Shown: positions 1 to 11,938 of the stretch, piece after piece | How the letters are laid out: each line of letters opens with the position of its first letter | Position numbering within the stretch: the first letter of the stretch is position 1 | From: Lycium barbarum | Lineage: Eukaryota; Streptophyta; Magnoliopsida; Solanales; Solanaceae | Length of the DNA stretch: 64,000 nt | Direction of reading: 5' to 3' | Assembly (NCBI RefSeq): GCF_019175385.1 | Contig: NC_083340.1 | Location: forward strand, 15,698,336-15,762,335 | Program-made: the position numbers and the translations under genes | Notes under the pieces: generated by a model | What the model saw: only the letters and a program-made list of their open reading frames with translations | What the model was told of the DNA's origin: nothing | Databases searched by the model: none

Positions 1-942
1 AATTTCTATTATCTTTGTTACTATTTGAGAGAATCAAATTGATGAAAGGTGAGTTTTTGAAATTAAAATTACTTAAATTAAAAACAAATCACTTCCGAAA
101 AAGTTATATATAAAAAGAGTTGGGAACTGCTGAATTCACTTGATATATTTTTACGATAAAATCTCAGTTTCTACATGAATTTCTCTAAGGAATATTTGCT
201 TATTGCTAATACAATTATATTTTCACACTAAGAAATAAATAATTAATTAACACTCCGTGAGGTTATGTCAATTAATTGCTTTAAAACTAGTGACGATTAA
301 ACTAAAATATTTTCTTGCTTGAATTGTGCTACAGGAGTAAAGACTTCTTGCGATTAGCCTTTAAACCAATAAAGTTATTTGAGTCAATCTCTCCGTGAGA
401 ATTAGGATTTAAAGAAATAAAATAAAGACCATTTAAATCAATAAACTTATTTGAGTCAATCCCTCCGTGAGAATTAGGACTGGAAGAAATAAGATAAATA
501 TTTGGAATAATAATACTAAAAATTACCCTCACTCTGCTATTGTACTCATTGGTTATTATATATTAATTTTGATCCGCTAGAATTACAAAATTAATATAAG
601 AATAACTTAGAGATAAAATATGTAGACGTGATAATAATGAATTGAAATAATCATTCCAGCACAGTTTGAAATATAAATCAAAAGTTGCAAGCCAAGAACA
701 TATAAAAACTGAGATAGTATTATAAATATATCAAGCTTCCTCAACTATCCCAACAGAAAGAAATTACTCCATTATGGAGTAAGAAAAACAAAAAAAAAAA
801 TAGAAAATGTTATCCTACAAAGAAAAGAAGAGAAATGGACAAAGACTAATTCTTGTATCTTGCTAAAAATTGGATCCCCTTTGTCTTCAGAGCAGCTTGA
901 TAGTTGTAGAAATGGATGCCTGACTTTTTCTCCATAGACACA
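1..942. other. AT-rich intergenic DNA without a recognisable gene
   Basis: No coding similarity or transposon terminus was recognised here. The stretch is AT-rich with short open frames only. It holds a 71-bp tandem duplication (listed separately) and a perfect 19-bp palindrome, TTACTCCATTATGGAGTAA, at 764-782. Confidence 0.6.
361..502. repeat. Two-copy 71-bp tandem duplication
   Basis: Two adjacent copies start at 361 and 432. Both contain the block CTCCGTGAGAATTAGGA and differ by scattered substitutions. A shorter related block (CTCCGTGAGGTTATG) lies near 252. No function is evident. Confidence 0.75.
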
Positions 943-1076
943 TCTGTGGATGCCATAGATGCGACTGTGGTGACGGACGCGTCTGTGGATGCCATAGATA
1001 CGACTGTGGTGACGGACGCGTCTGTGGATACGATTGTGGTGACGGACGTGTCTGCGGATGCCATATATGTGACTGT
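943..1076. repeat. 39-bp minisatellite
   Basis: Two full 39-bp units begin at 943 and 982. A 30-bp unit lacking 9 bp follows, then a degenerate end. The unit contains GTGGTGACGGACGCGTCTGT. Because 39 is a multiple of three, several frames stay open on both strands and yield low-complexity 13-residue repeats. I do not regard these as genes. Confidence 0.85.
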
Positions 1077-1280
1077 AAATTTTCACAGATGTGTCTACGG
1101 AGTTGTAGATGCATAAGTGGTTCTCTTCTTTTCTTTGGCAATTTGTTCCTTCTCTTTATTTCTCTTGTATTTTTTTTCCTGCAAGATTTGTTAGAAGATA
1201 TGCGGGAATATGATAGTATTATTATTATTCTTGTTTTATTTATAAATCTTATTTTTTATATACAAAATTACATGACTAAT

Positions 1281-2130
1281 TTATATCCATCTACATTTAC
1301 GATCATAAAGATCTCCTGAAATTTCCAATTCTTGAAAATGGGGTGTAATACTTTCCAAGGAATGATCTCTTCCATCATCAAGCAATGAATAATGATTCAA
1401 CTTCAATCTCTTCAACTTCGAAAACCTAACGTCCACGACTAAAACCCTCAACACAAAATAACTGCATAGTTTCCAATGTAGGACAACCGGCAATACATTC
1501 ACAATATGTTTATCCCATAACCACCCAAACTCAAAATATATGCTCTTCAAAGACTTCCACGATACAACCACGTCATGATAAAAGCAACATCCTGAAAATG
1601 CTAAACTTATCAAAGACGAACAGGTGTAGAAAGATTCAGGCAACGCGCAACTTCCTCTCTCTTCATCTAAACATAACACAACATCTTTTACTTTTTTTTC
1701 AACAGCAAAACTAAGCCATGTGATGATCAGCGAATCGTGTGCATAGGTACGTATCGGAAAGTAATGTCCATACGGAGGAGTGCAGTTGAGCACAAATTTT
1801 TAATTTTGTGAGAAACGGAATGAGCTAATACATAGTCAACAAATGATGCGAATTTATCATCAGACCTATAATTGTTACGAGTGAAGTCTATGTGTTATGA
1901 ATAAAAGTCCAGAGATACTGCCACCTTTTCGAGAGAATACATGTTGCGAATGCATCCTTTGTGGGCAAAAGAGAGAGAATTTGAATTAGGAGTGAGTCTG
2001 GCAATTGACTGATACGGTCTAGGGTTTCTTCATTTAGGTTGATTGTCACCGTTTGTTGGTTCGGATTTCTTGAATTACTACTACTACTTGTAAAGTCGTT
2101 ATCTTTGACGGAGTTGGGGGAAGAAGCCAT
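1281..2130 (-). pseudogene. F-box/LRR (FBD-type) pseudogene, copy A
   Basis: F-box/FBD proteins are predicted substrate receptors of SCF ubiquitin ligases. The reading starts at 2130. An F-box with [19 protein letters not shown] and the KRWQYLW signature lies at about residues 35-75. The frame stops at about 1888. Shifting by one base continues the family's linker (FVDYVLAHSVSHKIKNL), and a further shift gives the LRR part (ITWLSFAVEKKVKDVVL, SLESITPHFQELEISGDL). Another shift lies near 1500, where the conserved GCPTLETM stretch is out of frame. Similarity to copy B (61195 downward) ends at about 1290, and no FBD exon follows. At least three frameshifts and a 3' truncation make it a pseudogene. 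An undetected intron is a less likely explanation for the first break. Confidence 0.8.
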
Positions 2131-2342
2131 GATTTTGAACCGTCTCTACCAAGAGTCTTTCTTTTTGTGTGTGTTCTTTAAGCTCTTCACTGTGGACCAA
2201 TTTCATTTATGTGTTTTTCTCTTTCTAAATCCGCCGAGAGAAATGCTTAAATTATTACAAAGGGATAGCTCATAACTTTTTTTCTCTGTATTTTTTTTTT
2301 TTTTTTGGTTATCTAAAGGGATAAGTCCTTCCTCACAAAGTA
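2131..2342. other. Upstream flank of copy A, with poly-T tract
   Basis: This is the former 5' flank of the F-box pseudogene, up to the target site of the first Copia element. It contains a T-rich tract at about 2278-2307. No clear promoter motif was recognised. Confidence 0.5.
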
Positions 2343-2347
2343 CTCCT

Positions 2348-2672
2348 TGCTGTAAAATAAAACTGCGTACAAATTAAGCAATAAAAGGGAGAGAGAGAGC
2401 GCAAAGGGAGTAATACTTTTCTATATTTTTAGGATGTGTATTTTCATCTACCCCACAACTTGCTGTAAAATAAAACTGCATACAAATTAAGCAATAAAAG
2501 GGAGAGAGAGAAAGAGAGCAAAGGGAGTAATACTTTTCTATATTTTTAGGATGTGTATTTTCATCTACCCCACAAATGCCTATTTATAGGCTAAGTGAAA
2601 CTTGGGCAAGATAGCTTGCTACAGTAAATGACCACATGGCATCCACATGCTATCCACCATTTATTCATAACA
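2348..2672 (-). repeat. 3' LTR of Copia 1, with a 113-bp internal tandem duplication
   Basis: The LTR has TG...CA ends; TGCTGTAAAATAAAACTGC starts at both 2348 and 2461. The first 113 bp are tandemly duplicated, which explains 325 bp here against 212 bp in the 5' LTR. The internal purine-rich sequence next to it (minus strand, just above 2672) reads CCAAGGGAGAG and fits a polypurine tract. A TATA-like TATAAATAGGC lies near 2588 on the minus strand. Confidence 0.92.
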
Positions 2673-2852
2673 CTCTCCCTTGGATGTCATGTAAACTAAA
2701 AATTCTAGTGAAAGAAAAGTACTATACATAGTTATTTGTAATACACATTGCTTGGTGCCTCATTAAAAAGCTTACCAGGAAAATCCAATGGGACAAAACC
2801 TTAGCTAAGGGAAAAAGAGTGCAGCGCGTATTTACTCCCCCTGTTGGAAACA

Positions 2853-2999
2853 TCACTTAATGTCTCGAAGACGACGCATTCCAATCTTGTATGTTAGCTT
2901 CTCAAATGTTGAGGTTGGTAATGCTTTAGTGAACAAATCTGCTAAGTTATCACTTGAGCGAACTTGTTGAACATCTATTTCACCCTTCTTTTGAAGATC
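2853..2999 (-). pseudogene. Copia 1 pol, C-terminal end of RNase H region
   Basis: This is the last stretch of the Copia 1 polyprotein, separated from the rest by the solo LTR at 3005-5673. On the minus strand it reads through VQQVRSSDNLADLFTKALP, the typical end of plant Copia RNase H, and stops at 2853-2855. If the solo LTR and one TSD copy are ignored it continues directly from the RNase H frame that begins above 5679. Confidence 0.88.
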
Positions 3000-3004
3000 A
3001 TGAG

Positions 3005-5673
3005 TGTCACGACCCGACTAGGGGCCGCGACGGGTACCCGGGGCTACCCACCAAGCACCGCTCGTACTATCATTTCCTTACCCCATTTAACGATCATTCA
3101 TTGATTTCCTGTTAACTTTAAGAAGTATCGGATTTTTCATTACAAAAATATACTGCTTTAATACGAGAACATATTTCAATAAACTTATACACATACATAC
3201 TATCCACATCGTGGAACCACATAACCCACATCTAGCATCTACGAGCCTCTATTGGATAACATACACCCATATACACAAAAGGATCAACCGAATAGCACCT
3301 CCGGAAAAATGGAGTGCTCCTGTAATCTGCGGATGGCTCCTACGGATCTGCGGCGTCTCCCTGTCTACCTGTGGGCATGAGCACAGCATCCAAACGAAAA
3401 GGATGTCAGTACGAACATTGTACTGAGTATATAAGGCATGCATCAATAAATAAGGTAAGAATAATAAAGTAAAGTAGAACAAGAAAATAACCGATATCTG
3501 CTTGCCCCTTAAGGCGGATCCATGCATGCTTAATAATGCTTTACTGCGGAACGTGCAGCCCGATCCTCATATCAATACAATAGTAGTGCCGAGGAACGTA
3601 CGGCCCGATCCATAATTATAATATGTTAGTGCCGAGGAACGTACGGCCCGATCCATAACCCATATATATCCCGCGTCCGGGCACCCCGCGTCCGGGATGA
3701 AATCATGATATGCCAGCTGATCAGGTGGCTATGCGTCTATAGCGCCTCACCTTTCCCCATATCCCCTGTGTGCATATACATATCATATACTTATATCATA
3801 TACCTAACATGCAGGAGAGCCCAAGGAAAAACTGTATCTCCATCGGAGTGACGTAAGGTCGGTAACCTCCGTTTGCATTATATATGAATCATGATCGTCA
3901 TGTCTCACCTTGAAGGAACAATTATTATAAGGTGGGACTGTCAATGAAGAATTCTGATATGAATAATGATATCAAGAAGGAACATAAAAAGCGGTCATAA
4001 TCTTGTAAGAAGTCAATTAATACACCTTTGGAAATCTTAAAGGAAATGTAGTCGTCATCCATAAATAAAATCGAGGAGTCAATAGTGGCTCAACATTCTC
4101 ATGTCATTTTTGAAATCGTAACTTGGAACCTTTAATCATAAAGCCTTTTTCATCATATTCATCATCATCATTGAAAAACATGTCATCGTTATTATACTCA
4201 TAGGTCACTAGATCACAACCTTTGGATAGAGAGTATGAATGTTTTGGAAAACCTTTATGAGTTAACAAGAAAGGAATCACGCTTTGGGATTGTAGACCTC
4301 CAACCTTTGATAGCAAGGAAAATAGGGAAGCATTTACGGAATCCTAACCTAAGGATCATGCCTTGAAAGAAAAGGGGATAGCCTCACATACCTTGGACGT
4401 TTACCATTCCTATCTCTTGCACATTTCTCTTATGATGCGCTCGTATATACCTTCAAGAGAGTTCATGCCATCGTTAGTTAAGCGATTATAAAAACGGACT
4501 TCTATTTCTAGGGAAAATTGGGCAGCATTTCCTTTGTTTCTACTACGTCTCCCTTATTCTATTTCAGCTCCCAAACATTCACAACAATAATCACAATATA
4601 TAAACCAACAATCATCACATATATACATTCAGCAAAATCCACCAATTTCCTCCAATTTCTCCACATTTAGTGGTTTTAGCTTATCATCATATTTTCTCAT
4701 GCCTGCTACTTATTCTATAGTCTAAATGTCATTTATAATGCATTCATGATCAAAATATATCAACATTCATGGTTTCATTCATCTACCATTCACTTGTGTC
4801 ACTATTCACCCATTCAAGACCAATTTCCCGTATTTTTCTACAACTCAAGTTTCCTAGCTTCCCCATACCTTAAACAACATGATAAATTCATAAAACATAC
4901 CTTAGATGATTGTGGAACAAGCTTTGAACAAGAATACTCCTCAAACACCAAAACCCTACTTCAACTCTTTTGGGATTTCTTGGAGAAGATGAGCTCTAGA
5001 TGGGTTTCATCCACTTGGTTGCATAAATTTAGTGTTGTTGATCATCAATTCCCCTTGGGTTTTTCTTAGGGAAGAAGGTTAGAATATTCTCTAGAGGGTT
5101 CTTGAAGTGGAGAGTGAAAGTGAAATGAAAATGAAATGGAAAGGGGCCCTTATATTAAAACTTGAAATCTGGCCGAGGGACTTTATACGGACCAACATAC
5201 GGTCCGTATAGTTTATACTGACCGTATGTTGGACCGTAGATTTGGTCCAGAGGGTTATCTTTGTCCTGGCCAATTATACGGTCCAACATACGGCCAGTAT
5301 AATTTATACGGACCGTATGTTTGGCCGTATAATGCCAACTGAAGCGACTTCCGTTCTCGTCAGCTCGTTTGTTCTCCGATCCTTATGGAACCTTCTTGGA
5401 ACTTGTTTAGCTCCTCAATATCAATCTTAGGGACATCGTCACGCTTCTCTAAGACATCCTTATGCTCTCGTTAACTCGTTGCTTGAAATTCTTGTCCGAT
5501 ATACAACATGCGACTCGCTTTCCCTTGCTAACTTTCTTCCCTTGCATCGAATGCCTTTAAAACCTCGTCGAGGGTCATCTAATACTCTTTCTTACTCGTC
5601 AAACATCGAATATGCTACGGCCTCTGTTAACCTATCCACTGTACATATACGGGGGATTTTCTGAGGTGTAACA
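3005..5673 (-). mobile_element. Solo LTR, Gypsy family A (TSD atgag), inside Copia 1
   Basis: A 2669-bp solo LTR begins TGTCACGACCC and ends GAGGTGTAACA on the plus strand. It is flanked by atgag at 3000-3004 and 5674-5678. Judged by the complete element at 46373-56554, its sense strand is minus. Blocks shared with that element are a GTGACGTAAGGTCG box (3848-3861) and the region around 3361-3425. Between them lie family-specific repeats built on GCCGAGGAACGTACGGCCCG (about 3540-3660) and the CCCGCGTCCGGG pair near 3670. A palindromic module of ATACGGACCGTAT-like words occupies about 5180-5335. There is no coding capacity. Confidence 0.93.
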
Positions 5674-5678
5674 ATGAG

Positions 5679-7063
5679 TAAACAAGAATTTTGGTGAAAT
5701 ATATTTTGTTCTGTCTCTTTTAATGTAACCTCCTCTTAGTTGAGCTATGCATGCAGCATTATCTTCGTATAGTGTTGTTGGAATATTACTCTTCAAAGGA
5801 AGGCCACATGTTTCTTGGATATGTTGAGTTATTGATCTCAACCAAACGCATTCTCGACTTGCTTCATGAATGGCTATTATCTCTGCATGATTTGAAGAAG
5901 TAGCAACCATAGTTTGTTTTGTTGAAAGCCATGATATAGCTGTACCTTCACATGTAAATAAATAACTTGTCTGGGATCGACCTTTATATGGATCGGACAA
6001 ATATCCTGCATCTGCATAACCAATTAATTGTGAATTGGATTCATTTGAATAAAATAGTCCCATATCAATGGTCCTTCTGAGGTATCTGAATATATGCTTA
6101 ATACCATTCCAGTGTCTTCTTGTTGGGGAAGAACTAAATCTTGCTAATAAGCTTTCAGAGAAAGCTATATCTGGCCGATAATTATTGGCAAGATACATTA
6201 ATGCCCCAATTGCATTGAGATATGGTACTTCAACACCAACAAGTTCTTCATCATTTTCATAAGGTCGGAATGGATCTTTATTGATATCAAGTGATCTTAC
6301 AACCATTGGGGTACTTAATGGATGTGCTTTATCCATGTAAAATCTCTTTAAAATATTTTCAGTATATGTTGATTGATGGAAAAATATTCCATTTGTAGAA
6401 TGCTCAATTTGTAGACCAAGACAGAATTTCATTTTTCCAAGGTCTTTCATTTCAAATTCCTTTTTCAAACATTCTACTACCTTTGGAAGCTCTTCAGGAG
6501 TTCCAATAATATTCAAGTCATCAACATATACAACTATTATGACAAATTCTGATCCAGACCTTTTCATAAAATCACAAGGACAAATTGGGTCGTTTTTATA
6601 ACCTTCTTTCAATAGGCATTCGCTAAGGCGATTATACCACATGCGCCCTGATTGTTTTAATCCGTATAAAATTTTTTGAAGCTTTATTGAATAATTTTCC
6701 CAGGAATCATTATATGATTCAGGCATTTTGAATCCTTCAGGGATTTTCATAAAAATATCATTGTCCAGTGAGCCATATAAATAGGCTGTGACAACATCCA
6801 TCAAATGCATATCAAGTTTTTCATGAACTGCCAGATTTATAAGATATCTGAAGGTGATTGCATCTACCATAGGAGAATATGTCTCCGTATAATCAATGCC
6901 AGGTCTTTGCGAAAATCCTTGTGCCACAAGTCGTGCTTTATATCTTACGACTTCATTTTTCTCATTTCGTTTTCGCACAAAACCCCATTGTACCCCACAG
7001 GCTTTACGCCTTCAGGTGTTCGAACTATAGGTCCGAAAACTTCAGATTTTTATTCAAGCGAAG
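5679..7063 (-). pseudogene. Copia 1 reverse transcriptase/RNase H
   Basis: The region carries RT motifs (YKARLVAQGFSQ, LYGLKQSGRMWYNRL and the catalytic VVYVDDLNIIG) and RNase H motifs (LIGYADAGY, SSNHAEIIAIHEASRE). The frame open from 6978 runs downward and leaves Copia sequence at 5679, reading a few codons into the solo LTR before stopping at 5632. The N-terminal block FGPIVRTPEGVKPVGY lies at about 6985-7040 in another frame because of an indel near 6978. A 12-bp duplication (GAAGCTAATTC repeats) occurs near 7058-7081. The product would be reverse transcriptase with RNase H, but it is broken by the frameshift and by the solo LTR. Confidence 0.92.
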
Positions 7064-8248
7064 CTAATTCGAAGCTAATTCAACTTGAATTGCATCTTTC
7101 CATTTTGGCCAATCATTTCTCTGTCTACATTCATCGACAGATTTTGGTTCAAGATCCTCATTTTGTTGCATTATTTCATAAGCAACATTACAGGCAAAAA
7201 CATTGTCGAAAATTATATCATTTCGGTTCCATATTTTTCCTGAGGAGACATAACTTATTGAGATCTCTTCATTTTCATTATTTTCAAGTACCTGCACCTC
7301 TTCCGAGGTTTTATCAATTGTTATGTCTCGTTGCTCTTCTTGAGCAACCGCCTCCATATTATTATCATTTTGATTATTTGCTCCTTTTTTTTTTCGAGGA
7401 TTTTTATCTTTGGAACCGATCGGTCTACCACGTTTTAAATGTGGTTTAGACTCATTTTCCTTAATTGATTGTCCAACCGGGACATCAACTCTAATTGGAG
7501 CATTAGCAGTTGGAATCCTTGATAGGTTAGTGAATGCATCTGGCAGTTGATTTGCAATATTTTGCAAATAGATTATCTTTTGAACTTCGAGTTCACATTG
7601 ATTTGTACGAGGATCTAAATGAGATAATGATATTGCATTCCAATCTATCTCCTTTTTCAGCTGCTTATTTTCTGCCCCTAATGCTGGGTGTATTGATTCA
7701 TCAAAATGGCAATCAGCAAATCTTGCCGTAAATAAATCTCTAGTCATAGGTTCCAAATATTTTATAATAGATGGAGATTCATACCCAACATATATCCCCA
7801 GCCTTCTTTGGGGACCCATCTTTGTGCGTTGAGGTGGAGCTATTGGAACATATACCGCACATCCAAATATTCTGAGATGGGAAATATTCGGCTCCTGACC
7901 AAAAGCCAATTGTAATGGGGAGACTTTATGATAACTTGTGGGCCTAATCCGCACAAGAGTTGCTGCATGTAAAATAGCATGGCCCCATACTGAAATGAGA
8001 AGTTTTGTTCTCATAAGCATTAGCCTAGAAATTAATTGAGGGCGTTTGATTAATGATTCTGCTAGACCATTTTGAGTATGAACATGCGCAACTGGATGCT
8101 CAACTGTTATCCCAGTTGATATACAATAATCATTAAAAGCTTGGGATGTAAATTCACCAGCATTATCGAGACGAATTGTCTTAATTGCATGATCTGAAAA
8201 TTGTGCTCTTAGCCTTATTATTTGAGCAAGCAATCTCGCAAATGCCAA
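7064..8248 (-). pseudogene. Copia 1 integrase, C-terminal two thirds
   Basis: The frame shows the second integrase aspartate (RLDNAGEFTSQAF), the glutamate (HTQNGLAESLI) and downstream Copia blocks (LRIFGCAVYVP, RRLGIYVGYESPSIIKYLEP). A long lysine-rich linker leads towards RT. The first catalytic aspartate region (normally before LIDASTRWSHV) is not present in its proper place; it was lost in the rearrangement just upstream (8249-8800). The integrase cannot therefore be functional. Confidence 0.9.
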
Positions 8249-8800
8249 ATTGCGAGTAGATAATAAACAAACATGCGACCATCTTGTAGAGTGCCCGTAT
8301 GAATTCTTAATTATTCCGAGGAATAAATTTGGAAATTAATGAAGCATTGTATCTTCAAAGAGTGCCCGTATGAATTCTTAATTATTTTGCGCATCATATT
8401 AGAACCGGGATGGCCCAACCAGTCATGCCAAATAATAAAATCATTTGAATTAGTAAACCTCTGGTTTACTATGGCATGTGTTTCAACCATGCTAATACTT
8501 GTGTAGTATAAGCAGGAAGAAAGAGCGGGTAATTTTTTGAGCACATATTTCTTACCCGATATCATTCTAGTAATATAAAGATATTCAATCTTTTCATCAT
8601 TTGTAGTCTCAATATGATAGCCATTTTGACGAATTGTCTTAATTGCATGATCTGAAAAATGTGTTCTTAGCCTTATTATTTGAGCAAGCAATCTCGCAAA
8701 TGCCAAATTGCGAGTAGATAATAAACAAACATGCGACCATCTTGTAGATGCATCAATTAAGAATTCATACGGGCACTCTTCATTAATTGCCAAATTTATT
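8249..8800 (-). pseudogene. Copia 1 rearranged GAG-pre-integrase/integrase segment
   Basis: The minus-strand frame 8793-8311 starts with LIDASTRWSHVCLLSTRN and FARLLAQIIRLRTHF, which belong inside the integrase core. It then continues with the earlier GAG-pre-integrase part (NGYHIETTNDEKIEYL, WHDWLGHPGSNMMRKII). So about 120 bp of integrase core are present twice (about 8168-8285 and 8625-8745). A short piece of 8754-8811 also occurs inverted at 8289-8343. The zinc-binding and first-Asp region is missing. Confidence 0.85.
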
Positions 8801-9111
8801 CCTCGGAATAATAATAAATTAGCTTTTCCGGAGCCTTCAATTAATCTTGTACTTCCAGATATTGTATTAAATTGGCTTCTTTCATCACCAAATAAGAGAA
8901 GTATTTCTTATCTCTTAAAATAGTGTGTTATAGCACTATCTATAAGACATATATCATTGTAATTGATCTTGGGTCCAACTGATGACTGGGGAATTTCCAT
9001 ATTTTTCATAAAAATAAAAGGTACATTATAAGAAATGTGAGAACAAACAACTTTAGGAAACTGCACTAGAAATGTAGAAACTAGTAAGACATGATATTTT
9101 AGGAAATACAC
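8785..9111 (-). pseudogene. Copia 1 protease region
   Basis: The minus strand reads ICLIDSAITHYFKR, followed after a stop by NTISGSTRLIEGSGKANLLL. This is the aspartic protease region of this Copia lineage (the D-S-A-T-T-H type active site, here DSAITH). A stop codon directly after the active-site segment and the loss of the gag junction leave it non-functional. Confidence 0.75.
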
Positions 9112-9195
9112 TTAAGAAAAACAAACTAGTGATAAACATAAAAGTAAATAACAACTTTTCGCATAGTACTATTCTCTAGTGAGATGATCAATTCT

Positions 9196-10239
9196 TCAGT
9201 CAATATCATCATAGAAGCCTTCAGCTTCTAAATGAGTATTTGAGAGGCTTTTAAAATCATCATCTTTATAAGCAAGATTTGCCTCAATATCATCATGTTT
9301 GTTTGAGGGAGCTGCTTCATCATCATTGTTATGAAAGGTCAGGTGTGCCTCCACGTTATTTTCTCTCCCTTTGAGAGAGGCCTGATAAAGCTTGACAAAA
9401 TGATCGGGCGTACAACAAACACGTGCCCAATGACCTTTCATACCACATCGGTGGCACATATTACCTTTACCTCTTGAAGGATTATTTTGAGAACCCTTAT
9501 TGGTCTCTTGTTTATTTTCACCATGCTGACGATAATTATGACGTCCCCTTTCATGTCCACGTCCACGTCCACGACCATGGCCATGACCACGGTAATTATT
9601 TTGCCTTCTTTCAGGCTTATCATAACCTGTTGTTGCATTCACTTCAGGGAATGGAGCAGACTCAGTGGGATGGGATTCATGATTTTTCATTAATAGAGTA
9701 TTATTCTGCTCAGCCACAAGTAGGCATGAAATTAAATCAGCATACTTTTTGAACCCCTTTTCACGATATTGCTATTGTAGTAACACATTTGAAGCATGAA
9801 AAGTGGTAAAAGTTTTCTCCAGTAAATGTTTATCAGTGATGGTTACTCTACACAATTTTAATACGGAACTTACTTGATGAATAGCAGAATTATACAGTTA
9901 CAGTTTTAAAATCTTGGAGCCGGAGATGCATCCAGTCATATCGAGCTTTCGGTAATATCGTCAGCTTTTGGTGTTCATATCGATGCTTCAAATTATTCCA
10001 AAATTCAAGTGGATCTTTCACAGTTAAATATTCAATTTTTAATCCTTCATGGAGATGATGACGAATTGAAGGAAAATCATAGCCTTGGCTTTCTCTTGAC
10101 TTGATGATTTATTTCCTTGTTTAATAGTATCCCCAAGACCTTTAGCGTCAAGCTGAATTTCAGCATCAAGGACCCATGATAAATAATTTTTTCCGTTGAT
10201 ATCAAGTGCCAAAAATTAAAGCTTTGATAAATTTGACAT
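9196..10239 (-). pseudogene. Copia 1 gag with CCHC zinc knuckle
   Basis: The likely gag start is the ATG at 10237-10239 (MSNLSKL on the minus strand). It is followed by the LDINGKNYLSWVLDAEIQLD and AKGLGDTIK blocks typical of plant Copia gag. Stops and indels interrupt the frame at about 10180-9720. The C-terminal part (9717-9196) is open, with an RGRGRGHERGR basic tract and the zinc knuckle CHRCGMKGHWARVC at about 9413-9454. Gag would form the cytoplasmic virus-like particle and bind RNA. Confidence 0.88.
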
Positions 10240-10732
10240 GGTGAAAACTATGAAAGAAAATATCCAAAGTTAGACATAATAAGAAATATTGTGAAAAAAA
10301 AAAACGTCTACAGTTATGGGTAGTAGATAATCGTGTACCATATTCTTTCTTGTTAAGACAAATAGTTATGTTTGTAAAGTAATTATTATACTATGTATAC
10401 TAAAATAACCAACTGTGGAGTCAGGTATAATAATAGGCATAGTGATAAAGCATAATTTAATCAGGTCTATTGGCCATATATTTATATTGTTCATAAAACT
10501 TTAACAGTTTAACAAGTACAGTTCAAGTTTTATATTATGATGGAAGAACAGTTTTCAAAAGCACAGATAATAAAATCAGTATTTATTTGGCAGAATATAT
10601 TAATGTGCAGTGAGAATTGACAATTAGGCCAAATAATCTTAACACTGGATCATCGAGACATTCCTCGCGAGAAATGGCGTTCAACTTGTTCCAAAGGGAC
10701 AACACAATTTATAGAGTCTCGTGCTGATAACG

Positions 10733-10944
10733 TGTTGTAAAATAAAACTGCGTACTAATTAAGCAATAAAAGGGGGAGAAAGAAAGAGAGCAAAGGGAGT
10801 AATATTTTTCTACATTTTTGGGATGTTTATTTTCATCTACCCCACAAATGCCTATTTATAGGCCAAGTGAAACTTGGGCAAGATAGCTTGCTACAGTAAA
10901 TGGCCACATGGCATCCACATGCTATCCACCATTTATTCATAACA
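10733..10944 (-). repeat. 5' LTR of Copia 1
   Basis: The 212-bp LTR has TG...CA ends and TSD ctcct immediately to its right. On the minus strand a TATA-like CCTATAAATAGGC lies near 10855. Directly inside the LTR (minus strand, below 10733) the sequence reads CGTTATCAGCACGAGACTC. It resembles the shifted primer-binding region seen in this Copia type rather than the common TGGTATCAGAGC. Confidence 0.93.
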
Positions 10945-10949
10945 CTCCT

Positions 10950-11269
10950 CGGTTTTATAATAAGAGGTGTTTTAAGAAATTGCTCACTTCTAGAAAATTA
11001 TGAGTGTTATTACTAACTTATTCCTAATTAAATTTTACCTCTTTCTAAGTTGTCTCTTTCCTAGAAAAGCTACCTAATGATTCTTAATATAAATAAGGGT
11101 AATTTGAAAGAATAACATCAGTTTCTTCGTGAAATCACAAAGCATCACTTATTTTTGAAAGAAATTGAAAAACCTAAAACACGTATTTAGAAACAGATGA
11201 AGTAAAATTTAGGACTGTAGGATGAGTTTCTCAGGACACCACTTTTAGAGATGGCAAGACATTTTTTCT
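10950..11269. other. Short AT-rich spacer between Copia 1 and the hAT element
   Basis: About 320 bp of AT-rich host sequence lie between two transposon target sites. I see no gene, repeat or motif in it. Confidence 0.6.
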
Positions 11270-11938
11270 ATTTAATGTAAACCTGCTAAACGGTCTGGTT
11301 AAAACCGGTTAACCGGTAATTGGAACCAGTAAACCGGCACCGGAACCGACCCCGGTATATCGGTTTAGTGGTTGCGAAAATCATGGTACACCGGGTCGGT
11401 TACCCTTTTTTTTTTAATGAACCGGTAACTGGAACCGGCCGGTTAACCGGTAATTTTTTTTTTTTTTTTTTTAAAGTGGGAGGATCTGACCTCTATTGGG
11501 CCGCTGCCTAATGGTCCAAATTTATTGTTGGCAGTTAGCAACGGCCTAAAAATCATTCCTCCCCCCCCCCCCCCCCCCCAACCCCCCCAAACTTTTATTT
11601 TTTTCACTTTAACCCCTTTCCCACTCCTATATAAATCCCTCTCCATTTTATTTTCATCCACACCAATTTTCTCTTCTCAAATCTCAAATTCTCTCAATTA
11701 TTAGCTACTTTAAAATTACAAGTTCTCTCAAATTCTCAATTATTAGCTATTTTATATTTTGCAACTATAAAAAAATAAAGTGTTGGTGGAGTTGGTGGAT
11801 TTGCAAGTCTAGCCGCCTTTAATTCAACATTTGTTTTGGCAGAATTTATTTCGACAATTTGGTACCTTCGTTACAACTCTATTTTAAATTTTCGCAATTA
11901 AATGTCTTGCGATTTATTTGCTTGCAATTTAATTATGT

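Larger units (their letters stand above)
2348..10944 (-). mobile_element. Ty1/Copia LTR retrotransposon 1 (defective), TSD ctcct
   Basis: A full-length element lies on the minus strand and is flanked by the 5-bp duplication ctcct (2343-2347 and 10945-10949). Its LTRs are 10733-10944 (5') and 2348-2672 (3'). Internal order along the minus strand is gag, protease, integrase, reverse transcriptase, RNase H, which is the Copia order. A solo Gypsy LTR (3005-5673) splits the RNase H end. Frameshifts, a rearranged integrase and stops in gag make it non-autonomous. Outside the 113-bp duplication in the 3' LTR I count about 11 differences over 212 bp between LTRs, so the insertion is not very recent. 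Confidence 0.95.

Noticed and set aside
772..1141. Overlapping small proteins rich in His/Arg or Asp/Val repeats
   Set aside because: They come from the 39-bp minisatellite and appear on both strands.
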